From the NCBI RefSeq assembly GCF_017591435.1, contig NC_059296.1, positions 5,671,001 through 5,735,000 of the forward strand: a stretch of 64,000 nt of DNA. The letters are read 5' to 3'. Positions 26,330 to 62,540 of the stretch are shown piece by piece. The DNA comes from Portunus trituberculatus (lineage: Eukaryota; Arthropoda; Malacostraca; Decapoda; Portunidae). Numbering within the stretch: position 1 is the first letter of the stretch; every line of letters starts with the position of its first letter. The translations under genes and the position numbers were made by a program. The notes under the pieces are model-generated. The model was not told where the DNA came from, ran no database searches, and worked only from the letters and a program-made list of their open reading frames with translations.

Positions 26330-28237
26330 TTGTAGTGGTAAAGGCAATTATGTAACAAGGGTGACGTATACAAAATTGTCAGGATACATGACTACTGTAG
26401 AATGAAACAAGATACAATAGATGGAAGTTTTAAAAAGAAAATAGATTTGGAGAAAACTTTATCAATTTCTCAAATGGTTGTACATAATGGAGTGGACTGT
26501 ATTCTTTATCAGATTGTATCAGTGTTCAGTAAAGGCTTTGAAGGGCTTTGCCATTCATAACTATGGCTGCTCACCACAGCCACATGTAGGTATAGCCATG
26601 ATATGAGGACAATGTGTTCTTGTAAGGCTGAAAATTACTTTTCTTTTATTTGTTACAGATCCCATTTCTTGCCTTGTTTCATTTACCCTCCAGTGGGAAA
26701 CTGCTTCGCACCTTGGCTCTGCCCTACCAGGAGCTCTATACTGCTATCTCCACTGTCCTGTCATCCATTGAGGGAGAACAGACTTCCTCGCATCTCTGCG
26801 GTCCTGTCATCCATTGAGGGAAGACAGACTTCCTCGCATCTCTGCTGTCCTGTCATCCATTGAGGAAGGACAGACTTCCTTGCATCTCTGCTGTCCTGTC
26901 ATCTATTGAGGGAGGACAGACTTCCTCGCATTTCTGCTGTCCTGTCATCCATTGAGGGAGAACAGGCTTCCTCGCATCTCTGCTGTCCTGTCATCCATTG
27001 AGGGAGGACAGACTTCCTCACATCTCTGCTGTCCTGTCATCCATTGAGAGAGGACAGACTTCCCGTATCTCCACTGCCCTGCCATCAATTGAAAGAGGAC
27101 AGACTTCCTTGCATCTTGGCTGCCCTGTCATCCATTGAGGGAGGAAAGACTTCCACACGTCTCTGCTGTCCTGCCATCCAAGTTTGGTTAGGATTCTGTC
27201 ATCATATTCATAGATTTATGACCTGACGTGTTCATCTCTGTGTGCATCAAGTCATTTACTTTCATGTACACATTCATATAGCTAGAAGGAGGAATAGTTT
27301 ATAAAAATTTATAATCTATAAAAGGTACTTGTTAGAGATCTTGCATTATGGCCTTTATTTATCACCATCATCTAGTTCAGTCAGTATTTGTCAACCTGCT
27401 GAGTCAAGCAATTTGTCAGTGACTGTGTTAGTTTAAAGTCTGCATGTCAGTCAGTCCCTTACTACTTGAGCCATCTCTCCCATTTCAGTCTGTTCAGAGC
27501 CTTTCACTTTGTGCTTAATGGTCCAGACATGAGCCATTGCACTTCCTACAGATGGAAGTTCAAAGTCATTACTGCAAGGTCTCTGTGTAGGTGTTGCAGG
27601 CAAGTTTGGTATTTATTCCTGTACATAAATGTCATTCAGGAAAGAAATGTGTGTAATTGGTTTCATATTCATTTTTGAAACATATTTAGGTTGAGAATAG
27701 TACTTAGATTGACTATATGTATAACCAGCTTCTGAACTTTGTTAGAACTTCGATTGCAGTTACTGTGTTGTGTAATGTGTGTTCACACCTGGCAATTTGC
27801 GGCTAGTATTACCAGCTGCTGGAAGCTTGCAATGAGCACTGCCAGCCGGAATACACTCCCACTACAGTGGCTGGGAAGTAGCAGCTGGCTTGCAGTGTTG
27901 TGTGCAAGTGTCTGTCCAGTGTCCATGCTCTACACTCTTCAGTTAATTTTGCTCAAATTTGTGTATGAAAAGGGTGTATTGGGCTGATTTCCCAACCAGA
28001 GTAAGCACAATCATCAGTTGTCATTATAAGCACATATAACACATCACCAGAAAAGTTATTATCTTATGCAGTACTTGAGATCTCTGAGTACCTGCAACTT
28101 GCACAGTTCTGCACAGTGTGGACAAATTATTATCCTGCACTTTTACTTTTTTTAATTAAATGATGTAAATTTAACTTTTTATAGTGTAGAGAAATAAATG
28201 AGAAATGTTCACCATTAACTCATTTATTAGATACTGT
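26330..28237 (+). repeat. left arm of a long inverted duplication
   Basis: Compared with the reverse complement of 28312-30790, this arm matches in a collinear series of blocks. Examples are 26350-26500 with 30590-30770, 26550-26660 with 30430-30535, 26690-26760 with 30270-30330, 27790-27830 with 28895-28950, 27890-28070 with 28500-28680, and 28130-28200 with 28375-28455. Blocks such as CCTGCACTTTTACTTTTT and CCCAACCAG are nearly identical. Many indels that are not multiples of three argue against coding. Confidence 0.75.
26754..27178. repeat. 46-bp minisatellite, about 9 copies
   Basis: The unit is about 46 bp, with core blocks TGTCCTGTCATCCATTGAGG and GAGGACAGACTTCCTCGCAT. The central copies differ by only one to four bases and the last two are more diverged. 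Single, diverged units occur in the opposite arm of the inverted duplication (about 30045-30270), so the array grew after the duplication. Confidence 0.9.
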
Positions 28238-29089
28238 AGCACTTGTCAGGGGCTTGGGCGGCGGAGCAGACATGAGCGTTGTCACACCGAAGGTGAAGGG
28301 CTGACGACCTGCTTTGATCAATATATTAGTTAATAATTAGTATTCCTCACTGAAAATTTGCCGGGAACAGTGCGAGTCATTCCTTTCCTTACACTATCAA
28401 AAGAAACATGAATTCACAACATTTGCTTTAAAAAGTGAAAGTGCAGGATAATATTATGTACTTGTCTTGCAAAACTAGGTTTCAGCCTTTTGATAAATAT
28501 TAAATCATAATACAACTCATGATGTGTTATATACGCTCATAATGGCAACTGATGATTATTCTTAATCTGGTTGGGATATCACCCCCACAGAGACTTGTGT
28601 AAGAGTTTCAGCAAAAATAAGTGATTGGTGTGGAGCACAAGGACACTTGCATAGAGACCTGCACACAACAAGTGTCCATCTCATCAAACATCCTTGTTTG
28701 AAGGCTTTTGTGCTGTACAAAGCTTGTCCCAGACATGCTGTTGGTAACTCACTAGCCCCAACAAAATTTTTTGTGCCTTTGAACACCACATCTTCCTTCA
28801 TGACATCACAATGTAATTACCTGCCAGTAGCTAGACAAAACAAGTGTGTCGGTATTGATTTATGGCTGGGTATTTGAGGTGCTAGGCACCAAAGTCCACT
28901 GATACTTTTATCAGCTGGCAATTCCAGCCACCAATTGTGATGTGTGAACCTTCCTTTAGACTCCTGAGGGAAGATCTGTATTTTCTAAAGGCATTTTGTG
29001 ACTTACAAGGGACAACCTGCTGTCTGTACTCAATATTCATGTAAAATTTGAACTGAATATGTATTAAGTTCAAAGTTCTCCTTGACTTC

Positions 29090-29190
29090 CCAAAACACTT
29101 AAAAAAATTGTACTAAGTTCCAAATGCCATAAAAAAATTTTAAAAATTGTACTAAGTCCCAAATGCCATAAAAAATTGTACTAAGTTCCC
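29090..29190. repeat. short AT-rich tandem repeat
   Basis: Three imperfect copies of a unit of about 40 bp containing AATTGTACTAAGTTCC and AAATGCCATAAAAA. Confidence 0.75.
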
Positions 29191-29699
29191 CAAAATGTCT
29201 TAGAAATTGTAATTGTAGTATCCAGAAACTTTTTTATTCCGAATAAAAGTGAAGGGAGACTTAATGTATTATTTTAGGGCTCACTGTGGATCTGCTTTGT
29301 CTCCGGAGACCCTTTCGAGTATTTTTGACTTAACACATTTTTATGAACCATTTCTCAGCATTTTTCCCAGATTTTGGAGTTTTTCCCAGATTTTCGATAA
29401 TTTTTAAGGGTTTTTGGATTTTCAGGATATTTGGGTTTTTTGATTTTTTTTTTCTACTTGGCATTCTTAAATTTAATTTTTAAGGGTCTGGATTTTCAGG
29501 ATATTTGGGTTTTTTTACTTGATTTTTTTTTCTATTTGGCATTCTTTATTTTTTTTCATTTTCAAGAAAAATGGCATTCTTATTTTTTTTCATTTTCAAG
29601 GATTTTTCTATTTTTTTTTTTTAACACTTACCGTTTCATTCCGATTACATTTTTCTCATTCCGATTACATTTTTCTATGTTTGTAGATTCTTAAAGAAA

Positions 29700-29785
29700 G
29701 GCATCAAAATTTGTCACCAATATTTTTTTATTCTTCAGAGTAGGCATCAAAATTTGTCACCAATATTTTTTTATTCTTCAGAGTA
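29700..29785. repeat. 43-bp direct duplication
   Basis: Two identical 43-bp units (29700-29742, 29743-29785) beginning GGCATCAAAATTTGTCACC. Just upstream, a 20-bp unit CATTCCGATTACATTTTTCT is also doubled (about 29637-29676). Confidence 0.85.
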
Positions 29786-31150
29786 ATTAAAGGCTTCATT
29801 CAAGTTAAGTAATTTTTTTTTTTTACTTTTTGAACAGTTAAAATATACTGTGAGAAGGGATATTACCATTTCATTGTTACCTAACCCAGCAAGCTTCAGG
29901 CATTTCTCAGAAAAGGAAGTATCAAAAAACCAAAACAAATGTCATAATTTATTATTCAGTACTGGAACAAAATCCAGGTATATTCATAGGGCAATTAAGG
30001 AGGGAATGACAAAAATAAAAATCTAGTTGTATTAGTAACAGATGCGAGGCAGAAATCTTGTCCTCCCTGAATGATAACGCAGCAGCAGCAGATACTGAAT
30101 GATGACGGCGGCAGCAGCAGCAGCAGCAGGTACACGTGGCAGAGGTCCGTCCTCCCTCAAACGATGGCGCAGCAGCAGGTGCTGTTAGCAGTAAAACAAG
30201 GCATTAGTCTGTCTCCTCTCAATGGATGGCAGGACAGCGATGATGAAAGGAAGTCTGTCCTTCCCCCCCTGATGGCAGTATAGAACTCCTGGCAAGGCAT
30301 AGCCCCTCACTGAAGAGGGGATGAAACTAGGCCGATGTACTGGTCACCTATAGTCTCCCAGTACAATAGTCCTTTTCCTGCAACAGGATGGCGACCGTTA
30401 GCAGGACATTGTGACAGAAGCAACTGAAACAGAGGAAAGTAATTTTGATCTCCATGTAAAAACCACCTTGCTCTCAATGTCATGGCTACACACCTACACG
30501 AGACTTGTTAGCAGCCATAGTCATGAATAGTGAACTGAACGTTTCAAAAGCTTTACATGAACACTTGATTAAGTACTGTCCACTCCCTTTACCTACCACC
30601 ATTGGAGGGCTAATAGTTTCCTCGATCCAAACCGGTTTTCTCATTCAAACTTCCACCCATCATATCTCGTTCTGTGCCCTCGTTCCATCTTTATTACGGA
30701 TTCTGACGATCTTGCTTACGTCGCACTTGTTGCATTACCACCACAAAGACCTATCAGGTCTTTTTGACCTACGCCTCTAACGTAATATGAAAATCAGCCT
30801 CCTTTCCCAAGAAACTTCCATGCCTCCCATTGCTTATGTACTGTCACTAATTGATAATGGGGCCAACATAAAACAGCAAATCTATTGTTAGCTAGCGTTA
30901 AATGATGGTGGCACCACAACACGCTTATGCCTAACACTCCTTCCTAAGCTTATATTGTAGATGCGTGAATCCTGGCTAGGTACTTACAACACCCGCGTCA
31001 AGGCCTAGATAGAAAACACTTCTCGATGTATACAGACCAGCAACCTCACTACACCTCTCCTCACAGCAGCGGCACGGCACGTCACCCCCGCCGCCCTGAA
31101 TCCTCACGCAGGCCAAAAGTTCGTCCGATCCCTCCCTTTCGTTCTCGCTG

Positions 31151-31276
31151 GCACTGGCTGATCGACCGTCACACCACTGGCTTACGTGCAAGTCGAAAGT
31201 TGAACGTTGGCCGACACTGGCTGGTCGACTGTCGCCGCACCTCCGGCTTATGTGGAAGTTGAACGCTGAACGTTGG
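31151..31276. repeat. 63-bp imperfect tandem duplication
   Basis: Two units (31151-31212, 31214-31276) share CACTGGCTG-TCGAC-GTC, GGCTTA and AAGTTGAACG at about 75% identity, in a CpG-rich setting. Confidence 0.7.
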
Positions 31277-32144
31277 TCGTGACCTCGACAGGCGATAGTT
31301 GCGTCGCCCCAAACAATCTTCCTATCGTAAACAGGGATTAGAAAAAAAATCAAGACCAAGCACTGTAATACAATAGTACCAGTTCCGTTACCACTATTTC
31401 ATTCACCTTTCCAACCCTAACCCATTTCACAGAGCTAAAGCCACACCTTAACCAAAAAGGAGGCTAATGTTACATGATACAACTAGAACAATACTTACGT
31501 TTGGCTGCCATCCACAAGTGACCAGCATCCTGCCACAACCCTTGCCATACCACCACTCACCCCTGTACCTGCCCCCGGTGACTTGAAATCAGGTGATATT
31601 AACGAGGTAGTGGCAAGGGTTGGCTATCCCTGTACATGTTACAGGGGAAAAGTGCCAGGAAACTATACTAAAAGTCATAACTATTGATGAACATCCATCA
31701 CATGCCGCACATTTTCTACACGTAATGAAAGGAATAAAAAGCAGACCCAGACACATGAGTAACTTACCTTGGTACTCAGTTAACCATTGGTACCTATAGT
31801 TAGCCACCCTACAATAACCACACATCACCACTGACAATTACACACCTCTACTGCTCCAGAAGCGAGAGCCTGAGATACACCAAAATATATCCGTACTACA
31901 AAGGCCTCTCTCAATGCACACGCAAGCCCTGTCGTGGATACGCGACACCTATATGTAGGAGGGTGTTGTGAACTTCAGGCACAGTCAGCATGGGTGATTC
32001 GAGACCCTTTCGTTCAAGACATTGAATCAAATTCTTTTTTTCTTTAACTTTAGGAGACAATATGCATATACGGGCAAGACCAAGTTACCATGATCAATAC
32101 CGATAAAGCCCCAACAGAAGACATGACTCTGGCAATACTTACCT

Positions 32145-32236
32145 ACCCCCTAACCCACGGCATAGAACATCCTCCTCCTGTGTTCAACAAACCCCCTAAC
32201 CCACGGCATAGAACATCCTCCTCCTGTGTTCAACAA
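32145..32236. repeat. 46-bp perfect direct duplication
   Basis: Units 32145-32190 and 32191-32236 are identical (ACCCCCTAACCCACGG..GTGTTCAACAA), indicating a recent duplication. Confidence 0.95.
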
Positions 32237-32747
32237 ACTATCATGTTCAGAGTTTTATTTATCGTTCCTACACCACTGTGATGTCAATCAAAACCACACA
32301 ACTCGAGCGAGAACACAGACAAAGCACGTCTTACCTGTCCACGGCCTGCTGGAGAAGTAACACCTGGCTTCTCACCGCTCTAGACTTCACGTACTCCTCC
32401 TCCTGCCCCCCACCCCCCTCTTGTTAGCTGTGAGGACACTAACTACGTAGTAAATATATGGATCTTTCTGCAAGCATTGCTAATCAACTAGTCTAACTAG
32501 TTTAGACAGAGTATACCACAAACTTTCTTACGTGACGCGTCTGATCTTGGCAGTGTTTAGGGAATTAAGGTAAATAAAGATACGAGACATCTCAATAAAC
32601 ATCTGCTGAAAAGTGAATCTGAAAAAAAAAAAAAATATATAGTTCCAAAAATCAAGTATATAATTTGAAAACGTAACATGATATTTAGGTATTTCGAAAC
32701 ACGCATAACATTGAAGTGAGCAGAGACAAATAACTCACAATATTACG

Positions 32748-33195
<448 letters not shown>

Positions 33196-33769
33196 CACAA
33201 AGAAAAAACAAAGAAACATCATACATGTCATATCTACGGCTCAAATAGTGGAAAAATGTCCACTACACAACACTACTCTTAGCCTTACGAGCAAACATGG
33301 CAGTCACGTGCGAAATTATCCCTGCATGTGAGTGTCCCTGGGGCTCCCCACCCCTCTGTTATTTTTGCTCAAACTCGTGGACAGAAGGATTTATGGAGCT
33401 AATATCCAAACCAGAGAAATCACGATCATGTATCACACCTCTACCAGCTACAATTACAGCAATCTGCAACCAAACTACTCAACGACCCAAGACCGTCACC
33501 TCCATGACGCCCCACCGCCACAATGAGTTGTCCGCCACTTCAACGAGCTTGTCCTGCTGGGCCTATACCAACTCCTAGGACTGACTGCCGGACTACCTTT
33601 ACAAGAAAAGCACCATTCCTACTATTGTAAAATTTAATAATTCATAATCAACGTTGTGACATTTACATTCAGATTATTATTTTTTTTTATTATTATTATC
33701 ATTATTATCCTGTGAAGCTTACGTAGAAAATACCTAAAAAATCCATTTTATCGTCTTATATGGAATGTG

Positions 33770-34252
33770 GAATGAAAGGTCCAGTATGGGTGATGATCCA
33801 CTTGCTTTTGCAATCAGGAAAGTAATTGCAACAAATACACAAGCAGGAAATTTTGTGAGTGAGTTAATAGAGTCTGTACTATTAAAAAAAGCAAAAAGTT
33901 GTGTCAGAGAGTAAGTAGCATCGAGCCTGCAGGTGTGTGGTGTATAAAGATCTCAACCCTACCTTGACTACTCATGATATATACACTCGGAGCCAAACCC
34001 TGAATGAATTTCATAGATTTGAATTTACAAGATTTAAAGTGTCAGGCCACACATTAGCCATAGAGACTGGGCGATGGAATAGGCGTGGCCGGGGTCGCTT
34101 ACCACCTGAAGACAGACAGAAAGACACGTGGTGGAGCGCTGTACCCAGACACAACATCTCAGGAACAGATATGCCTACCGCACACTGGAGGACATCTTCA
34201 ATATTTTTCAAAATGAAGTAGTTTGTGAGATATTATACAACGTACTGCAAAC
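33770..34252 (+). mobile_element. 5'-truncated LINE, C-terminal fragment
   Basis: Translation across frames gives RSSMGDDPLAFAIRKVI, FVSELIESVLLKKAKSCVRE, then FTRFKVSGHTLAIETGRW and YRTLEDIF, NEVVCEILYNVLQTYK and a stop at 34250-34252. The 'R(x)GSH-L-IE-GRW' motif and the 'I-Y-VL--Y' ending are typical of the C-terminal region after the reverse transcriptase of many invertebrate non-LTR elements. Stops and at least two frameshifts show it is dead. The transcriptase core is absent. Confidence 0.65.
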
Positions 34253-37242
34253 ATATAAATGATAAAGATAGTTGGCTATTTTGGATATGTGTATTTTACA
34301 TGTTAAGAATGAGTAGGCTATAGGCTATGTAAGTTTGGTAATTTTTCTATTCACGGGAATTTCTATGGGAGATTTCAGGTTGATATAATTGCTATTTGAG
34401 TGACTTGATATTTTTGTGGACTACAGTATTTCACTTGTCTGTGGATTTTTTATGTATCTGTTTCTGTAGTCAATAAATCATCTATCTATCTATATCCCCA
34501 TTCAAACCGGCTGGCGCCCACCATGACTCGCACCAAAACCTCTCCACAGCAACCCCCATCCCTTCCTGTGTCAACTAGTAAACATTTCCTTCAATTCTTA
34601 GTTTTCTGTTGTTGCCCACCCGAAATGCATAAAGTGAAATGATAAGAGGAACAAATGAGGAATTGAAGTGTGTGAGGGAGTGCAGCAGCAGCAGCAATGT
34701 TATCATCATTATCATGTGTGTCTGTGTTACAGGCAACTCAACACAGGATAAAGCTATCCTCTCTCTCTCTCTCTCTTCTTTTAATGTCACTAGAACCATA
34801 AGAAAAAAAAAAAAAAAAAAAAAACTTGAAAGCGTGTCACTATTAAAGAGCTGTACGTATTTTGAAACTGCTTTCACCATGACTGTTTTCCAAGGCCACA
34901 GAGATGCCTAGTCGGTTTCTCAATTGTTGTGTATTTGTCGGTAGAACCTTAAAAACACCCTTAAAAATGCTCTGCTCACAAGACTGTTTTGTTTTCTAAG
35001 ACCACAGGAATGACCATAGGTAGTCAGGTTTCCTAGAATGTTTTTCCTCTTAGCAATGCAGAAATATCAATGTCACTGAAATCTTACAAACCCCCATAAA
35101 AACTCCTTAAAACTTCAACTATACTCTATTGACGAACGTTAGACACACAATCCATCACTTTAGTAGAACTTGGTGGTGTGGCTTGATAATGTTCTGACGA
35201 AGCACATTTTTATCTCCACTCCCTCACCTCTCTCTCTCTCTCTCTCTCTCGTCGGCAAAGCTAGTCAGAGTAGAATCCATGAGATGACTCACAAATGTGT
35301 TTAAGGAGGGAGTAACTATAGTCAACATGACCATGGCAATTTGGCAGCATAAAAAAAAAAAAAATTATATAATTATGGAATATATGTCTAAATCTGGCCA
35401 TCTGCATTGTTAAGCTAATTGTGTAATATGAAATGTTCTATGAATCAAGAAAAGGATAAAAAAAAATAGAATAAACAAATCAGGAATTATATTAATTCAT
35501 AATTACTTTTATCGTAGTTCTAAGTCATAAATACTACAAAAATTAGTCAATCTTCAGAAATAATTGTTACATATAAGATAACCTTTTATAACAAAAAGTA
35601 TGTATGAATAAATGAAATACTGTCAGCTTCACCAAAGCTGGCACATCGTCACTCAGCACATGATTCTGCTTCCAAAGAGCACAGTATGTTTCATATTGGA
35701 TAAAGAGATTGTAATGCATGGAGGTTCAATGCAATACATACACCTATCCCACTCTTATAAAATGACAAAACCTTGCATAGACTTCCTGTTTGTGCTGTTT
35801 CTATTAAGGTACAATTGTTAGGCAAGCATGTATACTTGCAAATGTCCTGATCTTGAGAGTGACTTCTTATTCTTAAATCATAACAACCCTACTGCAGTGG
35901 CTCACTTGTTTCTAGTCCAGAATTAATTAATAAAGACTGCAACCTTCATGCCAGCTACACTATATGAGTATTTACAGATTAATAAATGGATTTTCAAAAG
36001 ATCTCTAATACAAGAAACCTTACAAATAATGTGAAAGGTCCCAGTCAGTGCTATCATTTCAGCTTTAATAGACAAGGAAGAATTCAATGTTCTTGAATAT
36101 TCCAAATGTTAGTGAGAGTTTTAGCCATTAACTTCATCATATCATTCAAAATAATTCTTTCTAGGTAGTATCCAGGGACTTAAGCAGCGAGTAGTATTTT
36201 AATACAGGAGCTTAAACAACACACAGGAGAAATAGTGGGGAATTAAGATATAATTGGGATGGTCCCAAGAGGTAGTCCAGCCATCTCCATCCCCATGTTT
36301 TTGCACTATTAATGTGGGTGGCATTGAAGTGAAATCAGAGAGGGTGATGCATACATTTTTATGAGATTCAAGAATACTACTGTGAGCTTTGCAGTGTTTG
36401 CCCCTTCTGTCAGCTGCATAGAAATGGCAGAAAGGAAAATAATATTGATCAATCTTTTGAAAATCAAGCTTCACCTCAGCATTATATCATTAGCCTTGTC
36501 TGGAATTTAGTGCGGTACTATACAAGTACTACTAAGGTCCAGCAGCAAACACTTGTTATCTACTGTACATATTTCTGGTAGCACTTATGGATGTTGCTAT
36601 TTCTGGTAGAACTTACCACACAAGTTGCTCTCTCAAAGAATTAATTGGTGTAATTTCTAGTGGTTTTGGTTGTGCTTTGTTAAAAGAAATAAATTATGTT
36701 TTTAAAATAAATGTTGCCACATGTAATTTCTGGCTGCTATCTGCATTTTCTTGAAATGTACTAAAGACAATTCTATAAAGCTCAGAATGTCTTAAGGCAA
36801 CTGTATTAAAAACAAAACTCATGACCACAGAGAAATTCATAAGTGCTACTGAAGGCATATGAAGACACTATATAATCATTCACAAATTGCACTAATGCTT
36901 TTGACAACTGAAACTTACAAACCACAGACCTGTGCACATATCTAAAACTTCCTTCACTAAAGTAATTTAAGGGAAAATTGCAAAGATTGATCTATAGTCT
37001 ATAGCTAGTAGTCATATACAGTATATGCACACTGGATAACAGTTATACATACTTGATAACATGATGTGTTTTGTGGCAAAGTTCATGAAGGGTTTCAAAG
37101 CAATCTTCAGGGCTGTTCTTAATTTCATTAATGAAATTAATAAGATTGATCTGGTCTGATTGGAAGATTAAATATAATATTTACAATACTATGACAACTA
37201 ATTCAGACACACCACGTTCATACCAGCTTTCTAATAACTTAT
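34253..37242 (-). other. otopetrin 3' flank / probable 3' UTR
   Basis: Non-coding sequence downstream of the otopetrin stop. It holds an A-run (34802-34823), short (TC)n, and two half-copies of a palindromic repeat (34885-35036). Most of the rest is AT-rich with no recognisable feature. An ATTAAA on the - strand near 36202-36197 is a possible but unproven polyadenylation signal. Confidence 0.45.
34885..35036 (+). mobile_element. two half-copies of the 6.15-kb palindromic MITE
   Basis: 34885-34925 and 34986-35036 both read GTTTTCYAAGRCCACAGRRATG followed by a GGTTTC motif, matching the right arm of the element at 6251-6308. The sequence between them (ATGCTCTGCTCACAAGACTG) also resembles the centre of that element. 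Confidence 0.5.
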
Positions 37243-58250
<21,008 letters not shown>

Positions 58251-58375
58251 CTGGAAGGCAATGGTTTGTTAGTTATCAAGGTAAGTCTTCACTTACATAA
58301 GTTACATTTGGGGTCTTTCTAGATAATCATTACTCCTAAGAGATTTTGACCAGGGAGCAATGTGCCACGACACTG

Positions 58376-58570
58376 CCTTGATGAGGGCGCCCGACGGGCC
58401 GACAGGCCTGCCTGGGCTGCGTTTGAGACGGCGCACCGGCATGTGCCGGCGTACCGAGACTCCCGGATCGTCTTTTCAAACGCTTTTGGGAGCTTCCACT
58501 GTAAAATAAACAAACCGGCTTCGTTGCTATGGTAACGCGTCCCTAGCGGCCAAAGCATCAGCTGCAGGAG
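58376..58570. promoter_or_regulatory. GC-rich block with an RFX X-box-like site
   Basis: A CpG-rich stretch just 5' of the first recognised otopetrin exon contains GTTGCTATGGTAAC (58523-58536). This fits the X-box pattern GTNRYY-N-RGYAAC bound by RFX factors. It could be promoter or first-intron sequence of otopetrin or of a divergent gene. No transcription start is visible. Confidence 0.35.
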
Positions 58571-59218
58571 CTATGATGCGGTCCTCAGGTGTGCTGCTGT
58601 TACCCTCTTAACACAGGTTTGTTAAATCTATGACTACTGCCAGCCATGCACACAACCATATAGGCAGCTTCCTCTTTGGCATGGAGAGCAGCAGAAGACT
58701 CCCTTTGGTGTCCTTATTGTGTTTGCTTATAAAAATGCAGTGACGCCATCCTTGGCTTTGCCTTCTCTTTCTTAAATTAACAGTATTCAAGTGATACCAA
58801 AAAATACAGTTCTCACAGTGCTTGAAATGCTTATGCGCAGTAACTCATGGTTTCTTTTGTTGTCATGCCAGACGGCGAGTCGCATGAGGGAGTGTGGGTA
58901 CTACGTACTGCATGTACAGTACCTTGAAACTTGACCATACCCAATGGAGATTTGAGAGTGGCGTGGCGTGGGTTAGGTGCTAGACGTACAGCCACAGCGT
59001 CCTTCACCGCCACCCTTCGCGGCTCACGATGAAGTTTAGCTCCGCCAGAATAAACAAAATAGCAATATATTACATGTCTGAACAGCCTACACAGAGTTAG
59101 CCAGCATTATTTTGTCCCTTGTAGCCGGAGCAAAAACCATATACGTGTTGACTGTTTCCTGGACTTTATACTTCAAGCCCCACGACACTGACAGCCTCAT
59201 CAACACGCCGATACTTAC

Positions 59219-59414
59219 CTACAGGGATCTGTGGGTACACCTGCATTGTGTTGTAAGCAAAGCCCGGACAGCTCCGTGCAACAGGACACTCACGGACACG
59301 ACATACCCGAGGCCCTGCCGCCCTTGCCCACAGCGTCGCGCAATTATCAAATCTCTCCAGGGCAAAGGTTGAGGCGGCGAAGGTTAACAACTGAACAACG
59401 GTAACCAAGGTCAT
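59219..59414 (-). CDS. candidate first exon, secreted Cys-rich protein
   Basis: An ATG (59414-59412) opens a frame with a clean signal-peptide-like start (MTLVTVVQLLTFAASTFA). A segment with four cysteines follows (one in FDNCATLW, three in VCRVRECPVARSC). The exon ends at CCT-GTA-G before an excellent donor (gtaagtat), phase 1. A possible second exon follows at about 59047-58920 (frame KLHREPRRVAVKDAVAVRL), but its acceptor is weak. The phase does not fit the first otopetrin exon, so it is probably a different gene or a chance frame. I do not recognise the protein. Confidence 0.35.
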
Positions 59415-59680
59415 CTGGATTCCTCAAAAGCATCATCCGATAAGGGCAACCTTGAGGAAATGCAACAAACGATAAACACTAAAAAAAAAAAAAAAAAAAA
59501 AAAAAGTGAGCATCAAGGGAATGAATGAGTGGCGTCACCACCAGATGTATCTCGGTAGTTTTGCCTGCGTGTGACACCGTGTTTCGTCGTCGTTGTTATA
59601 AGTGTTGTTGCTACCGAGTCAATGCTAACCGTACATCTATCATGAAAATGCTGCCCTTACTTATTTATGCCATAAATATA

Positions 59681-61164
<1,484 letters not shown>

Positions 61165-61219
<55 letters not shown>
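61165..61219. repeat. (GA)n microsatellite
   Basis: About 55 bp of GA repeat abutting the first unit of a 105-bp duplication. Confidence 0.95.
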
Positions 61220-61222
<3 letters not shown>

Positions 61223-61418
61223 AATGCGACACGTGCACAGGGTATCAACATATTTTTTGTTTCACTAGCTGCAAGGTCAAAGAATGTGTTGGAGGCGCGT
61301 GCATCCCACTCTAGAGGAAATTAATTAAATGCGACACGTGCACAGGATATCAACATATTTTTTTGTTTCACTAGTTGCAAGGTCAAAGAACGTGTCGGAG
61401 GCGCGTGCATCCCACACT
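61220..61418. repeat. 105-bp tandem duplication between microsatellites
   Basis: Units starting at 61220 and 61325 share TTAAATGCGACACGTGCACA, GGTCAAAGAA and GGAGGCGCGTGCATCCCAC with a few transitions. The pair is bounded by (GA)n on the left and a very long (TA)n on the right. Confidence 0.9.
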
Positions 61419-61427
61419 TACAGAAGA

Positions 61428-62540
<1,113 letters not shown>

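Larger units (their letters stand above)
28312..30790 (-). repeat. right arm of the long inverted duplication
   Basis: Reverse-complement partner of 26330-28237. It is longer than the left arm because it gained AT-rich tandem repeats at 29090-29800. The arms are separated by only about 75 bp of GC-richer spacer. A 79-residue open frame on the - strand (28801-28562) lies in a block that aligns to the left arm only with frame-breaking indels, so I do not call it a gene. Confidence 0.75.

Noticed and set aside
26754..27178. CRISPR-like array
   Set aside because: Units are directly contiguous 46-bp repeats with no unique spacers, in an animal genome: a minisatellite.
28562..28801. 79-residue - strand frame in the inverted-duplication arm
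   Set aside because: The aligned sequence of the other arm has indels that break this frame, so there is no sign of coding constraint.
30976..31359. 127-residue - strand open frame
   Set aside because: It spans a GC-rich 63-bp tandem duplication and has no recognisable domain.
33297..33578. 93-residue + frame beginning MAVTCEIIP and a parallel 64-residue frame
   Set aside because: The neighbouring frame (IYGANIQTREITIMYHTSTS) stays open nearly as long. No family was recognised and there is no splice support.
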